In this document: positions 1 through 12,118 of the stretch, piece by piece | Layout of the letters: every line of letters starts with the position of its first letter | Position numbering within the stretch: the stretch's first letter is position 1 | Assembly: GCA_004369085.1 (NCBI GenBank) | Contig: ML210380.1 | Location: 1 to 42,903, forward strand | DNA: 42,903 bases | From: Coprinopsis marcescibilis | Taxonomy: Eukaryota > Basidiomycota > Agaricomycetes > Agaricales > Psathyrellaceae | Reading direction: 5' to 3' | Program-made: the position numbers and the translations under genes | The notes under the pieces: generated by a model | Seen by the model: the letters and a program-made list of their open reading frames with translations, nothing else | What the model was told of the DNA's origin: nothing | Database searches by the model: none

Positions 1-996
1 GTGAGCTGGTTAACTTCCGAAGGCAGTGGGATCATGTTAATGAGGGAGACGAACGTATGTGTTTTGGCGTGACAGAATCTGGGGCATCTATGATGAATAA
101 TTTCATTCTCCGTTCTTTGCAAAAATCCTCACGCTGTGTCACGCGTCGCTGCGATCACAGAATGTGTCACGCTCTCGCTTCGGAGTTGTAACAGAGTGTG
201 ACAGGCGCGCCCTAGCCGTTGTCACATTTTTTGCATTACTACGTTTTTGGGACACCTTCTGCCGGAAGAGCTCAGGCAAATGATACTCTACTTTGATTCA
301 AAATATAACTCAACAGGATTATAGCCAGAAAGCAACGCTACATATCTGTAAGTTCTTGAGTCTTAAGCCAAAGGGAGCGTACGGAAACGAAGCAGTTCTT
401 AGATTTTTTGCATTTCCGCGTGGGTGATAGTAGTTCCCGTGTTCAATGATTTCGCAAGAAATCACTACTCCAGGGGCAGGGACGGACAGGTACGATGTTT
501 GTGCCTAACTCGCAGTACATTGATCATTACTGAGAAATGATGCTACGTGATGCATAGGACATCAAAAGTGAAAGCGACAAAGTAAATGGAAGTCGAAAGC
601 TTCTATGGAAATAATGGACAATAGATGCGTATGCAGAGTGCCGGAATCTGTGGCACGACCCTGGCAGGAGATCACTGAATGAATGTATGTACTTTGGAAA
701 AGCTGTTGGAAGTAAGTGCTCCCTCTGTCTTGTATTTTGAATTTCCCCTCTCCCGGATGATTTTTAAACTTCATTTTCACCGTCGATCCCCTATGGCGAT
801 GTTTCACTAGGTATTATCTGTCGAACGAACCGGGTCTTTGTTTTCAGCAAACCCCGGTGCCTAGAACATTTAACCTGTCGGAGGCCCCGCGACCTCTCCA
901 TTTTGGGTAAAGGAAATGCTATAAAAGCCTTCAAGTCAAGTCGCTGAAGAGCACCTCACTACCCCATCTCTCACTTGTTCTTCGTATCAGCGAACC
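1..996. other. Intergenic, upstream of unknown gene copy A
   Basis: I see no convincing gene here. The short open frames have no recognisable protein features. The 10-mer TGTGTCACGC occurs at 135-144 and again at 163-172, and its core (GTGACA/TGTCAC) recurs in both orientations up to about 225, which could be a small cluster of protein-binding sites. The last 80 bases hold the core promoter of the gene starting at 997. Confidence 0.5.
920..927 (+). promoter_or_regulatory. TATA box of unknown gene copy A
   Basis: TATAAAAG lies 77 bases before the ATG at 997. The paralogue at 12780 has TATAAAAGCC at exactly the same distance from its ATG, so this is supported by comparison and not by the motif alone. 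Confidence 0.6.
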
Positions 997-3322
997 ATGG
1001 GTATCTTCGACTCTATTACAGGGTTCATTGGCAAACTCGCCGATGGCGCTGTCAAAACCATTGCACCGGGACTCAATGTTGGTCTTCTCTTTTGTTTTGC
1101 GGCCATATTCATTCCCTGACCTTCTATCTCGCGGCAGTGGAAGCCAAGCTCGCTCATCTCGCAGGCTAGCAAGCTGATGCCGACTTTGATCAATGCCATT
1201 CCTGGAGTAGGCACGTCGCAAGCCTATACCGAGATTCTGGTTCTCTGGATCTGACGGATTTTTCAGGACCCATTTTGACCAGTGCCATCCCTGCCATTGA
1301 GGCAGTCTTTAGTGGAAGCGAGCGTAAGGTTGAAAATGGTCGAGTTGTCGAGGTAGCAGCAGTGCCCGGCCTGGAGGATGTGAAAAAGATGTTAGCGCAA
1401 ACTCTGGACGCTGTCACTTCCTCCAGAAAGGATCTAGAGACGAAGCTTACGGCAGTCTTGGGTGCAGTCGAATCTCAAGGAAGGTTGGAGAAGTTTGAGA
1501 GTTATCGAGACAAGATTATCCCAGCTGTGTATGGTCTCGTTGTTCATCGTGGACGATTCGTGCTAACCATTTGATTCAAAAGGGAGTACTTGGAGTCGCA
1601 TATGGATGCCTTGAACGAGTTCGTTCCGTATAGCACCAGCGAGAAGATCAAATCGTTTGTGCCCAAGGACAACCAAACCCCTGATACCGACTTGATAAAG
1701 CGACAGTACGAGTTGAAATCCGCCGTTTCTGAGATGCAAGCCTACCTCAAAACTCACGAACACGATGTAACCCAAGAAATGTTCGACCTCTACCTCTTGG
1801 CCGTCGTCTGGCTGTTGACCTATGATAAGGTGGGGTAATCTCGGTCTCCACACGGCGCCGCCATTCTTAATTTCATTTTCATTTCAGATGATCATGACCC
1901 TCCGTTCTTATTTGGCCCAGCACTACTTCGCGATCAACACCATGAGTGAGTCTTCCCAGTTCCAACCTTGCACGGCCTGGTATGGTACTCAATCTTTGTC
2001 CAGCCGACTACATCAAGGCAATTACTACATGGAACACAGACTACGATGAGGTAAATTGAAATTCTGATTCGCAATTTCTTTCAGAAGAACGCTTGTCTGA
2101 TTATGGATAATCTAGATGGTTCGCCATGCTACCAGCGCCGCCGACTTCCTGTTGGGAAAAGAAAGTGATCGTACAGATGAGGGTTACATAGGCCTCCTCA
2201 CCAAAAAGCGTCTGTCATTGATCGGTGACGCTCAGAAGGAGCCCGTTGAAGACGTATTTGGCGAACAGAAACGCTCTGTCTTCCGCAATTGGTGCGTACT
2301 GCGATTTAGCTCCCGGTAAGAAAGTGGGACTGACATTCAATGATAGGTTCGTCGACACCTGCCCGACCTACGTCATTGGATATGCCAGCCCAGAAAAATC
2401 GAAACTGCTCCAAGAGATGTGAGGTCTTTTTTCTTCGACCCAAGCGTTACGCCATACTAAACGTGTGTATCCAAATCTAGACGATCTAAGCCCGAAGCTA
2501 CCGCAGCTGATGCGGAGGCCGACGGCAACTCAATCCGTACTTCGTACTACGGTGTCCAGGCTTCTTTCTTGGAAGCATGTTTGCGACCTGCAGTAGAATT
2601 TGCCACCACTTGGCGTACCTCAGGTAGGTTATTTGTAATTTTCAAGTCGAGCTCTGTTCTTAACCAAGCTCCAGTCTATGGCTGGCAAAGCCGTCTGCCA
2701 CTTACTCCTCCGGCGGACCTGGAGAATGCCGTTAAGATTCTTCAAGATGTTGATGTCACCACTGGCTTGAAGCAGCTTGATGTTAAGCTCGAGGATCAGA
2801 AGGGGTTGGGCTACAAGACCGGGGAAACCCTGACGTGCGTACTTGGACTTCGGCGTGAGGCAGAAAAAGGTCTGACATGCAGTTTTGTAGTTATGCCGTG
2901 GCATATGTTACAAGCTTCGGAGAAGGCTTCCCGAGCGGATGGTCTACACCCAAGGAAATCGCCCATGACGGTCGATACGTTCAGGTTAGTATTTTCACAT
3001 TAAATATGAGACCTGTTGTTTCTAATTGGCCTTGGTTATAGATTAGCCTCAAACCTGTGGCATTCCGCAAGTCTGGGTATGAGAATTACAAAGCGGCAAA
3101 GCCTGTGACCGATCGAATTTCCGAGGCGCAAATTATCCTCCGTGGTGAGTTCTATATATCTCTTGTATCAGCATTGGCAACTGATGGGTTTGTGGTGCAG
3201 TCTATGTGAAGAAGTCCGTCAACGACGAATCCAGAATCTTCCATGTTGGCGATATCCCCTCCGGTTCCGCAGATGTCAAACTTTGGGATGTCGCGCACAG
3301 GGCCTATCCCACTCCCAAGTGA
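997..3322 (+). CDS. Unrecognised multi-exon protein, family U copy A
   Basis: I do not recognise this family. Thirteen exons splice cleanly to 545 residues: 997-1077, 1138-1210, 1267-1528, 1583-1829, 1888-1945, 2004-2050, 2116-2291, 2347-2418, 2481-2623, 2675-2834, 2891-2984, 3042-3144 and 3201-3322. Nearly every junction recurs in the paralogue at 12780. Intron 2 starts with GC (G|GCACGT) instead of GT. There is no classical signal peptide. The first 70 residues are glycine/alanine-spotted and amphipathic to hydrophobic (FDSITGFIGKL, then SKLMPTLINAIPGVGPIL), followed by a largely helical middle (around LLAVVWLLTYDK) and a more mixed C-terminal part containing GEGFPSGWSTPK and ending IFHVGDIP...LWDVAHRAYP. 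The gene converges on a NACHT gene with an F-box gene in between. Its function is unknown; membrane interaction of the N-terminus is only an inference from composition. Confidence 0.85.
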
Positions 3323-3750
3323 GCCTCTGTCTACTCAGGCGTAACTATGCGCAGTGCGCAGCGTACACGCACCTGTTCGTTCCAGGTGACAACTAGTTTG
3401 CTGCTACACCCGGTTGTTGGGCAAATTGGCCAATTAAACTTTCTCGTTCTCGCTTTCTTTTTCCTTGGCTCTTTTGAAGTTCTGTATTCTGCCGTGTAAA
3501 TGTGTATTCCGTCTAAATAAGATATGTGAATTGAATAAACTGTATGTGAATGTGAATAGTTAGACGCTGGGCCAATCTCAGTTGTTGCACAATTTTTGAT
3601 ACGTAACGGCTGGTCTGACGAGCCTAGTGAATGCCAGTTTGATACTATTCAACCGTCGTATTCAAAACCCCAGAACCAGCCATAAGCACTTCACCACTCA
3701 GTTGCATTTCCGCAACGTTCTCACTTTAAATGGTCGATGGGCATCCTAAG
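3323..3750. other. Intergenic between convergent genes
   Basis: This is shared 3' flank of the unknown gene (+) and the F-box gene (-). AT-rich stretches with AATAAA-like sequence near 3530-3540 (TTGAATAAACTG) could serve polyadenylation of the + gene. Nothing else is supported. Confidence 0.4.
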
Positions 3751-5119
3751 TCAAAGCACTGTGGGGTACGGATCGAAGATGTCAAAAGCTACGTGCGATA
3801 GGTCAGCCTTTGAGTTTGATTTTACAAAACAGCTGAAAAATGCTTACTTGCTATAACGCTCACATTCAACAAGCCAAGGCGTAGCAGATTTGGAAGGTAG
3901 CCCTCGATTTGTGATTTTAGCTCGTCTGAGGGAATCTCTCCAGGCGATCGGACATGGACCACAACGCGGGCAAGGCTTGTGAATTGGTTGGCGATACGGA
4001 GGGATAGGAATGTATCTAGCTGTATCCAAGGCTCTGACTCGATCGGCTCATCTGAGGCATGATGAATTCGCATGTTGATGCATTCGAGAGGCGCAGATGA
4101 CGGGATGCGCTTCAACGCCTCCATTAGAGGAAATGCGAAATGAATTTCCTCATACTCAGGGTCAGACAACGTTCCCCGAACTACGAGCTCTTCAAGGCTG
4201 ACGCAGCGGGAGAGGTCAAGGTTGGTTTGTGCTAGTCCAAACGTTTCATTGTCCTGCGCCTTTGTATACACAATATGCACGTACCTTGTGGAGCCTCAAA
4301 TGCAAGGGTCCTCAATGACGCCGCACAGCTCTTTATCAAAGACCGTAAGACAGGAGCACCGTCCCCCTCCTCCGTTGTTCCATAGTCGAGCAGCCTCACC
4401 CCTGAAAGGCCGATCTGATTTCTTGGGTCCAGTATAAACCCCAGGAAGGCGTTTTCGCTGGATTCGAGGGCTATCCCGATGGCTTGCAGACACATCGGAG
4501 AATCTCGTTCTGGCTGTGTGGGCAAGCCATTGAAAGGCCCGTGAATTGTAGGATCCTGCAAAAGCACCGTTTTAAACTTGAGAACCGATGGGCGACAAAG
4601 GTTTAGGAGATACATAGGGGCTTCTTTGATTTCCAGTACAAGAAGGGAGGGTGACCGGAGAATATTTGCGAGAACTTGTTGCGTTGCCTCTGGGAGATCA
4701 TTCCAAGGGCTCAGGACCTCCATCGTAACTCTCTTTACTCCCCTGACAGGAATAAATTCAAGTGCAAGAGGCAGGTCGTGGTCCAGCGCAAGCCATCCGG
4801 GTATTTCTGTCCGTCCTGATGCAAACAAGGATGTTGTGTGATAATGATTCCGAATGTAAATCTCGTTGATGTATGTCGCAAGGTGTGGGGACTGCTTGAA
4901 AATAGCCAAAAGTGCGGATCCTGGCTTGTAGTCTGGAACGTTGCCTGGCTCGACAGGCCAGTATTGGTGTGTTCGCTGCAATTCTAACTTTCTGAACAGT
5001 ATTTTCTGTGTCGGTTCCAAGAGACGAGAGCAGACTAAGGAAGTGGCTCGAAGGGAGGAGATATCATCTGAGAGATACCCGACAATGTGGGAGATCAACT
5101 CTACTGGAACTTGAGCCAT
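3751..5119 (-). pseudogene. F-box protein gene, copy 1, frame-disrupted
   Basis: The protein opens with a classic F-box: VPVELISHIVGYL, then SLRATSLVCSRLLEP and the RKLEL block, followed by a roughly 400-residue leucine-rich region typical of agaricomycete F-box proteins (substrate adaptors of SCF ubiquitin ligases). It is closely related to the copies at 31770 and 34761. The last short exon (3751-3788, ending TFDIFDPYPTVL) is joined through a GTAAGC...GTAG intron at 3789-3847, and the same exon exists in copy 3. The problem is near 4250-4290: after FEAPQG the frame must change to continue into LAQTNLDLSRC. The only candidate intron (GTACGT...CAG) is 31 nt and does not restore phase, while copy 3 reads straight through. 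So this copy is either a frameshifted pseudogene or uses unusual splicing. The F-box half (4232-5119, 295 residues) is open and could still be expressed as a short protein. Confidence 0.7.
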
Positions 5120-5498
5120 AGTCTGTTAGACTCGAGGAAGAAAGGACTGTGCCGTATTGTCACAATGGTGGAACGATGTCAAAGTCTGAACAACCAGGAA
5201 TTTCTCCACATCCGAACACATCCGAATCAAACAGGGACAAATCGAAATTCAGCGCTCGGACAATCTGTCACGGGCGCCGCCGAGCGCATGTCCAATCCAG
5301 CGCCTACTTCAAGTTGCCGGCGCCCGTGTATTGTGGCGAGACTAGTAGCTGAGCCCACCCGACTCTGACTTCTCGCACATTTAACTAAAAAGCCGACGTC
5401 ATACGTTACCAAATATAAGGCTATGAATAGCCAGTGACAGTAATACCAGTTTATAGATTGACTAATTTTTTGTACAATATATTTATATATAGAATTTT
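5120..5498. other. Intergenic, F-box promoter and NACHT 3' flank
   Basis: No gene seen. The first 100 bases (read on -) resemble the sequence upstream of the other two F-box copies, including a CACAGT..CTTCCTCGA..TCTAAC block just before the ATG, so the duplication unit included the promoter. The segment 5400-5495 is AT-rich and probably carries the NACHT gene 3' end signals. Confidence 0.45.
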
Positions 5499-7591
5499 TC
5501 AACAGTCGTCCTTGAGGTCCCAGTTAAGCCGGAAGCAGCCTCTCACCCGCCACGCTGTCTCGTACCTATTCATATATCGAGGACTTGCTGGCGGAGCCAT
5601 GGCCGAGACCCAGCGCCAAAAAGGACTTGGAGGCTTTACACCAGCCAGTGTAAGCTGAGTGAAAATGGCCTGCCTCCAACGTCGACATGTATCGCTACAC
5701 TTGAGATATTGACACTAAGATTTCAAGTTCGGAAACATTAGCTATGGAAAAAAGTTCAAGGTAGCCACTCACACCGAAGGGAACGCCGTGCATCCAAACA
5801 TAGAGATAGACGAGTTCAGAATTTCTTGCCTTTGCTCTCGGAGCTGCCCAGAGATTGGGGTCAACTCTGTCAAATTCTGCCTTGAGACCGTGCGCATCGA
5901 CGCTTGGCTGGGAGTTCCAGCCATGCGAGGAAGAAGCCCAGGGGATCGGACACCGGAAGCGCCTGTATGAATAATGTCCGTCTTGAATAAGCGCCATGGG
6001 AGAAGTACAGAACTTGGCTCCGTGGATTACGTTCGAGCAAGGCACAGAAGAAACACACTCCCAGATCGTCCCCGATGTGCGAAGGAGCTGAGTACTGATT
6101 TTCAACGCAACGGCTTCATCGGAGACGTAGAGTTCCCCGCCGCAGCGAGACTCCTGGCCTAAGAAGTCCACCAAGGATTTGTGGTAGACATCATACGACT
6201 TCACGTCGGCTTCGCTGCTCCCCGGAATTGAAACAAGCGAATGGAGGCCCCCAAACATCCTTCCAGCATCAGACGCATCGAGTTGTAAGAATGCGTCAAT
6301 TTCGCGGGCAGTGAACCGGTTTTCATCGACATCGCTTTCCCGTCTCCAAACCATCTGGAGACTTAATTTGAGAGAGAGAATCGAGTCCATGGGATCGGGA
6401 CAGGCCTTGAAAATGGTGGTGTACATGTCATCCAGCGTGAAATACGGATTTGTCGTCCCCGAAACGTTGGCGACCGTATTCAGGATGAACTCTAGGTTCT
6501 CCCGTGGGCGACTGGTTGATCGACTGCCAACAAACCTGATAACAGTACTCGCATATATGAACTGACCAGATGCCCTATCAACAATGGTGTCGATAACATC
6601 CTCGGAAGGCCAATTGAACGGTAGTTGATATCTGGTCCGGATTGTCGCAAATGCCGCGCCTAGGTACTTGCGAATGTCGGCGTCTGGCTTATACTTGTCG
6701 TCCAAGGTAATTCGGCGCGTCACCGCTCCAGCGGGACCTTCTGGGGAGAGATACCCCCTCATGGGCTGGTCAGGTCGGCTTGCAAGGACCACACGGAATG
6801 GAAGACGGCGAGAGGTGAGGACGTTGTGGAGGAGGACAAGGATCGAAAGTTGATGCTTCTCGCCATTATCATCATCGTCCATAGGGAGAGGACTGACAGG
6901 CCTTGGATAACCATGATTGCACTCGTCCAGGCCGTCAATTACGACAAGCTTTGGCCAGGCCTCCACAATTGAGGGATTATCTTGAGCGGCACGGGAAATC
7001 GGGTCCAGAATTAGCGCCTCCATCTGCACCTCCGCCGACTTGGTGAAGATCGACACATCAGAAGCAACCGCTTGAGCAATATACGGCTTCACATCCGATA
7101 TGTTCACAGCAATCTGGTATGCCAGCGTGGGTACGAGCTTGCCGGCGTTGTCCCTCTCCGGGTCCTGGTGGGAGAAGAAGAAGCTGGCAGCTAAAATGCC
7201 TTCGCTGGCTCCCCTCTCCGCGATGGTTTGCTGAATCGCTGATTTCCCTGCACCTGCCGCTCCTTGCATCCAAAGGAGGAGTGTTGCATCGTTGTCGATA
7301 CCCACTGAGCTATAGGTCCATGTCATGATGTCGTCCTGAACCCCTTCCCTAGTTCCTTCATTGCATCGCGGGGCATCGAAGCGGGCGCTTGAGTCGTGGA
7401 TGGCATCAGGGGCAATGTGTTCAAACAGAATCTTCATGCCTGTTGAATATTTACTATCACAGTTTTCGATTTAGCTACCATTCCGGTGTCTTACCATCGC
7501 CACTGGACGTGCTGTCGCTTACTGTCATGTTGATAGCAGTGACAACGCTGTTGACAATGCTGACTCCATTTGCCTGGTGAAGAGTGGACAT
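5499..7591 (-). CDS. NACHT P-loop NTPase (STAND/NLR-like), copy 1
   Basis: Three exons (7495-7591, 5773-7439, 5499-5699) give 654 residues. The variable first exon encodes about 33 residues (MSTLHQANGVSIVNS...) and is joined by a phase-1 intron at a DG|MK junction shared by all three NACHT copies. Next comes the conserved pre-NACHT block (RFDAPRC..GTREGVQDDIM), Walker A GAAGAGKSA at about 92-100, and Walker B LVVIDGLDEC at about 197-206, with winged-helix-like sequence up to about 450. The third exon starts after FG at a GTGAGT donor and encodes CSDTCRRWRQAI; its CRRWR-type motif matches copies 2 and 3, but the rest ends without a hydrophobic anchor. No WD40, ankyrin or TPR repeats are visible. 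Such STAND ATPases act as signal-sensing switches in fungal non-self recognition. The ligand and effector here are unknown. An in-frame extension upstream of 7591 was judged 5' leader. Confidence 0.88.
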
Positions 7592-8006
7592 GCAGAACTC
7601 AGAACGATCAATGATAAAGCTGACTGGGGGGATGAGTAGCCGGGTGCTGCCAAAGGTTGGCAATGTATTTCTATAAACGACTCCGGTGCTATTAGTATCG
7701 CGCCCAGGCGCCGAAATCCCCGATCGATGTCGCAGGGGTGGGCATGCCAACTGGACAATAAGTACTCCTTTCCATATCAGAATTTGTATTTTCTGACCAC
7801 TTACATCCATATGCAGCCACATGCTCAGTACTAGTCGCGTGAGCAATGTCAAAGATGTAATCTAAATGAAGAAAAATAGATGGAAATTACAGGGTAACAT
7901 ACTACATTTCCAGAATATCATAGAATCTAGTCAAAATAGAGAGAATGTCGGCCTGAGTCTCAACAGCGACCCACCCGCAACCCGAACCTCAACGTTCAAC
8001 CGCATC
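7592..8006. other. Intergenic, NACHT 1 promoter and dhc1 3' flank
   Basis: No separate gene is seen. An open frame continues upstream from the NACHT start to 7852, but it has no similarity to the other two NACHT copies, which both start at the corresponding short exon. The stretch 7860-7960 is A-rich and is plausibly the 3' UTR of the dynein gene. Confidence 0.45.
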
Positions 8007-11000
8007 TCATGCCCTCCTCCCAGCAGCCATCAAGCCCTCAATCGAATGGTGCTCCAACTCGTTCCTAGCCTTGAGAATCTGCGCATGCATCTCCTTCATG
8101 GCGTTCCCAAGCTTAACCCCAAACCTCCCAAGAATCTCCTTCTGCCACCCATCATACTTGGCATTCACCCTCGCCTGCACCTGCTCATAATCAACAACAG
8201 CCACAACGCCAAACGTCTTTTGGGTATCAGAGGTATCAAACGTTGACCGTGCTTTCTTGATTTCCGTCAGTAGCTGCTGCCAGTGTTGCAGGCTATCACC
8301 GAGTCGATTGAACACGTAATCTGGCTCGAGATCCCATAGCGATTGGAATTGAAGCCATTTGCTGACGTATGTTTTAAGTTCTTGCACCTTCGTTTCGATG
8401 AGTGCAAAGGGCTTCTCGAGTGTCGCTTCAGGGAAGTGCATAAGCTACAGAAGTGTCAGTGGGTTGCAATCTTGACCGTAGGTATTGAAGGGGAGACCTA
8501 CCAGACTGGTATATGTGATCGACACCCCGCTCTGGCCTCCCCCGGCCTGGGGTTGCATTTGCAATCCAATCTCGTACCGCGAGCTCTGTATCCTCCTCAG
8601 CCTACACACAACACCAAGCCAGTCATGGAGTTGCCTGATCCAAGTGGCACGAGCGTATTCAATTGGCGGGTCCAAGAAGATGACTTGGTTCTGGATCCGG
8701 ATTTCATGAATAATGGGCTTGACAACCATATTGTGTTCCATGAACTGCAGCATACCATTGTCAGTACAAGACCACATCAGGAATGATAACCTGGAAGAGT
8801 GAACCGACCTTCTCATCTTTCACCCTCTTATCTCTGAGGCCGAGTCCGAGTCCCTGAGCACCCCGCTTGCCGGTACCGAGCTGCAAGTTCTGCAACTGCA
8901 CCCTCGAAACAGTGTCTCCATCGTCGACTCTCTCGAATTCTTGGCACCACACCTGCATGATCTGTGTCAAACGTTGAAGGAGGATCCCTTCGATCCGCTT
9001 ATCGAGTTCCGCCACCCAATGTTCAAGGTTGGCGTAGCCTTCCAGATTCAGTTTATCGATCTGATTAGAATATCAATCAACGAGAGGTATACGATGAGAG
9101 AGAGAGGTTCTTACAGATGTTTGGATACGGTTCAACAGCTCTGTGAACGCTTCCGTCGTATAAGAGCATGTCGCTAGATCCTCGACAGCTCTCAGGATAT
9201 CCTTGTAAAGGTCGATGACGCTGTTTGTCTTGTCCTACTCCAGAGATTGGCGATGAGCCCCAGAAAGATCATGTGCATGCCAACACGTACCTGCAAGATG
9301 GAGACCACGCTCGCAAACTCCCGCACAAACTGGATATGGCGATTATCCCTCCCATCTGAGCTAGGGACATACCGTGACGTGTCATACTGATTGATGAAAT
9401 AGTCCCAGCGAATGTTCATTCCTAGAGACCGCATTCATCAATACCTTTCTCCCAATGGAAAATAAAGCAAAACCCCACCTTTGCTAATCATTCGCTGACT
9501 CTCATTCCTATATTCCGCCACCAACCATTCAATCCCCTTATTCTTCTCCACCAAATCCAGCGTCTGCCCATATGTCCTCACAGTCTCCATCAAGCTAACA
9601 GCATGCGGATACACCCTCTTCGCATCCTTGGCCATATTCGTAATCGCATGCGGCACACTGAAGTTCAGCCACAGCAAATTCCTAACCTCCTTGAACAGTG
9701 TAATAATCTGTGGGTCAAAGTTCACCGCAAGCTGGTACCCCCCTATGCGCAGCTTAACGATCTCGAATAGCCGTCCGTCAACGCCCATGTTTCGCCTGTT
9801 GATATCATGTAGCCATGCCTCAAATACAGGCCGTGTGTCGAGCTTCTTGCGGAACGCGGAGCTCTCGCTTTGGAGCTTTTGGCCTTCGGCGTACAGCTCC
9901 CAGCCTTTACCAAGTACATCTTCGACTCGCTTCATATAGGCGAGAAGTTGACGTTCGATCTGGCGTGCCCAGATGATTGCACCTGCGATTGGTGGGAGGT
10001 CCCGCATCTGGGACATGTGATATGCTTCAGAGTAACGGTACTGAGTTTTGAACTGCAACGAGGTTGAGTAAAGTAAATAAGGCGAGATGTCAGGCATACC
10101 TTGTCGTGCAGATGCTTGATGTCCTCCTTCACCGAGTCAATGAGCTGCGTCTGGTACTCTTGAATGGCACCTCGGATCTTAACGGGTTCGATTAGAAGAG
10201 GGTACAACGAAAATCAAATACACGCACCTTTGGACGAACGAACAGGGCGTTGAACTTGGAGAACACGCGGAACATCTCGTTGGCATTCCTTGCAGTGCCA
10301 AGTCGGTCCCTGAGCCTCGCAATGATCTGGTTCTCCACTCTTGACACCCGCTCGTTGTAGGCGTGTTCAGCAGCAGCAAATATCTCGCCACCCTCTACCA
10401 AAATCTTGTAAGCATGAGTTCGCCACTAACATGATGCTGCACCCACCAACACTAACATCCAGGACGTCGATCCTCTTCATGATCTCGTATGCCTCCTTGA
10501 CCTCCTCCTCCATGTCCATCCCACCCGCATCGATACCGGCACCACCGAGACCCTTGGTGGGGCCAGTCATCACTGCCAGCTGTTCATGTTGCTTCCTCCA
10601 CTCCCGTAGATAGCGCGTCCTCTCCTGCAACCTCGCATGTGCAGGTTGGATCTTAATGGGAATAAACTTTTCCCCTCTCCTCCTCGTCAACTCCCTAGCA
10701 ACGTTGGTAAACTCCTTGATGTTCTCGTCCCACGTCTTGAAGATATTCGCCGTCTGACTGAGCAGTCGTTCAAAAGTTTCGTATGGTGTATAAGGTAGTC
10801 GGTGTGAAGTGAGGATGCGGAGGAGAACGTCATTGAAATCCCTCGAGATTGCCTCAACGAGTGGGAGGGCTCGGCGAATAGGATACGGTGATAACCGCAG
10901 CTTGCGGTTGATGTGCAGGATGATCTGCACCAGCGATTCCTGGATCTTGTCGAGATCTGTGGCGGACAGTAGTTCATTGAGCGGGAAATCCTTCATGAGA

Positions 11001-12118
11001 AGATTGTATTTGTGCACAAGGTCCGTGGCGTCCTTCAAACCCGTGTCGGCGATGAAACTGACGGTGGCTCGGAAACGTTTGGCGTTCCGCAGACAGTCCA
11101 TAACCATGTTGACCTCTTCTGTGCGGAGCTGGGCTTCAATATTTTCCAACGCGCGTTCGAGGGATAGCCAAAAGTTGATTTCTTGGGATGCAGTACCGGA
11201 AGCAACGTCTCGGGTGAGTTTGGTGACGGCTTGAATACTCTTGATCCAAGAGTTGACATTGTTGTGTAGAGTGTTGAGGAAATGACTGTCACTGAGGAAT
11301 TTCGGAGGAAGATGCGAAATGTTGGGTCGTACGCCCGCTTCTTGAGCCTGTTGAACGGCTTGTTGAACGGTCGGATGGATGATTAGTTGGGTTTCGGGAA
11401 TTTCGACGTTCTGTTGGAGGTGCAGAAGAGAGAGTTCGAGTTCAGCGAATTTCTTCTTGGTCATTGGGATTCCTAAAAGGCGTTTGTAACGAGAAATTTG
11501 GAGAGTGAATAGACGCACCCAATTTAGAATCGCCTTCCTTTCCTCCCCCTCTTGAGCCTACGTAGGCGTCAAACCAAGGCTTTACACCATGGCTAACAAG
11601 TGCATGGAGACTCTCATACGGTGTGTCGTCTCCAGCGAATAGATTCAGGAAGTGTAGTTGTGTGGCAAGCGGCGTCAAAGGATCTAGTGTCGGGGCTCGT
11701 TTGATCAAAGCTAGCGTTGTCATATGCGATGGGTGGTATGTGAGCTGGGATGCAAGATGATATGAGTAGATTGGAGGTGCAGACTCGTCTCCTACGACAG
11801 ATATGAGCAGCAGGTCGCAGCCAGCAAGCAGACGCACGCACCTTCTGCATCCTCTTTCACCTTCACGACGTACATCACTCCCCCAGTTTCCGAAGCAAAT
11901 CGAGCGACCCGCGCGTTGAACTCATCATCGAACAGCGAGTCGAGGTCCTGTGGTAACGCGCCAATTACTGGTGGCAAAAGTGCAGTCAAATAAGAGCGAA
12001 AAAGTTCTGGCTCGAATGCTACTGCAGCTGATGGCTCTGGCGCCAGATTATCGCTGCTTGAGGACCCATTTGTTGCTGGCAGCGTCTCCATCGCTTCCAA
12101 ACTTTGTCTTAACACCAT
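8007..12118 (-). CDS. dhc1: Cytoplasmic dynein heavy chain, tail half (split gene)
   Basis: Eleven exons, all in phase, give 1192 residues: 11842-12118, 11519-11791, 10447-11472, 10228-10394, 10100-10177, 9479-10052, 9291-9421, 9115-9234, 8809-9060, 8502-8744 and 8007-8444. The product matches the dynein heavy chain N-terminal (DHC_N1) tail that dimerises and binds intermediate and light-intermediate chains. Diagnostic stretches are [37 protein letters not shown] and [17 protein letters not shown] near the C-terminus. A canonical heavy chain is above 4000 residues and continues into linker, six AAA modules and stalk. Here the frame stops at [11 protein letters not shown] plus ten residues, with no GT donor that would extend it, and no motor sequence occurs in the window. 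This agrees with the published two-gene dynein heavy chain of Agaricomycetes, in which the motor half is encoded elsewhere. The start at 12118 was chosen as the first in-frame Met; a second one lies ten codons later (METLPATNG). Confidence 0.93.

Noticed and set aside
4250..4290. A 31-nt intron rescuing F-box copy 1
   Set aside because: Too short for a normal intron, and the phases on the two sides do not match.
7592..7852. In-frame N-terminal extension of NACHT copy 1
   Set aside because: The other two NACHT copies start at the equivalent short exon; the extension has no counterpart.
7592..8006. Dynein motor half downstream of the tail gene
   Set aside because: No linker or AAA sequence on either strand between the tail stop codon and NACHT copy 1, nor elsewhere in the window.
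10809..11234. 141-codon open frame on + opposite dhc1
   Set aside because: Shadow of the long dynein tail exon on the other strand; arginine/serine-rich composition typical of antisense frames.
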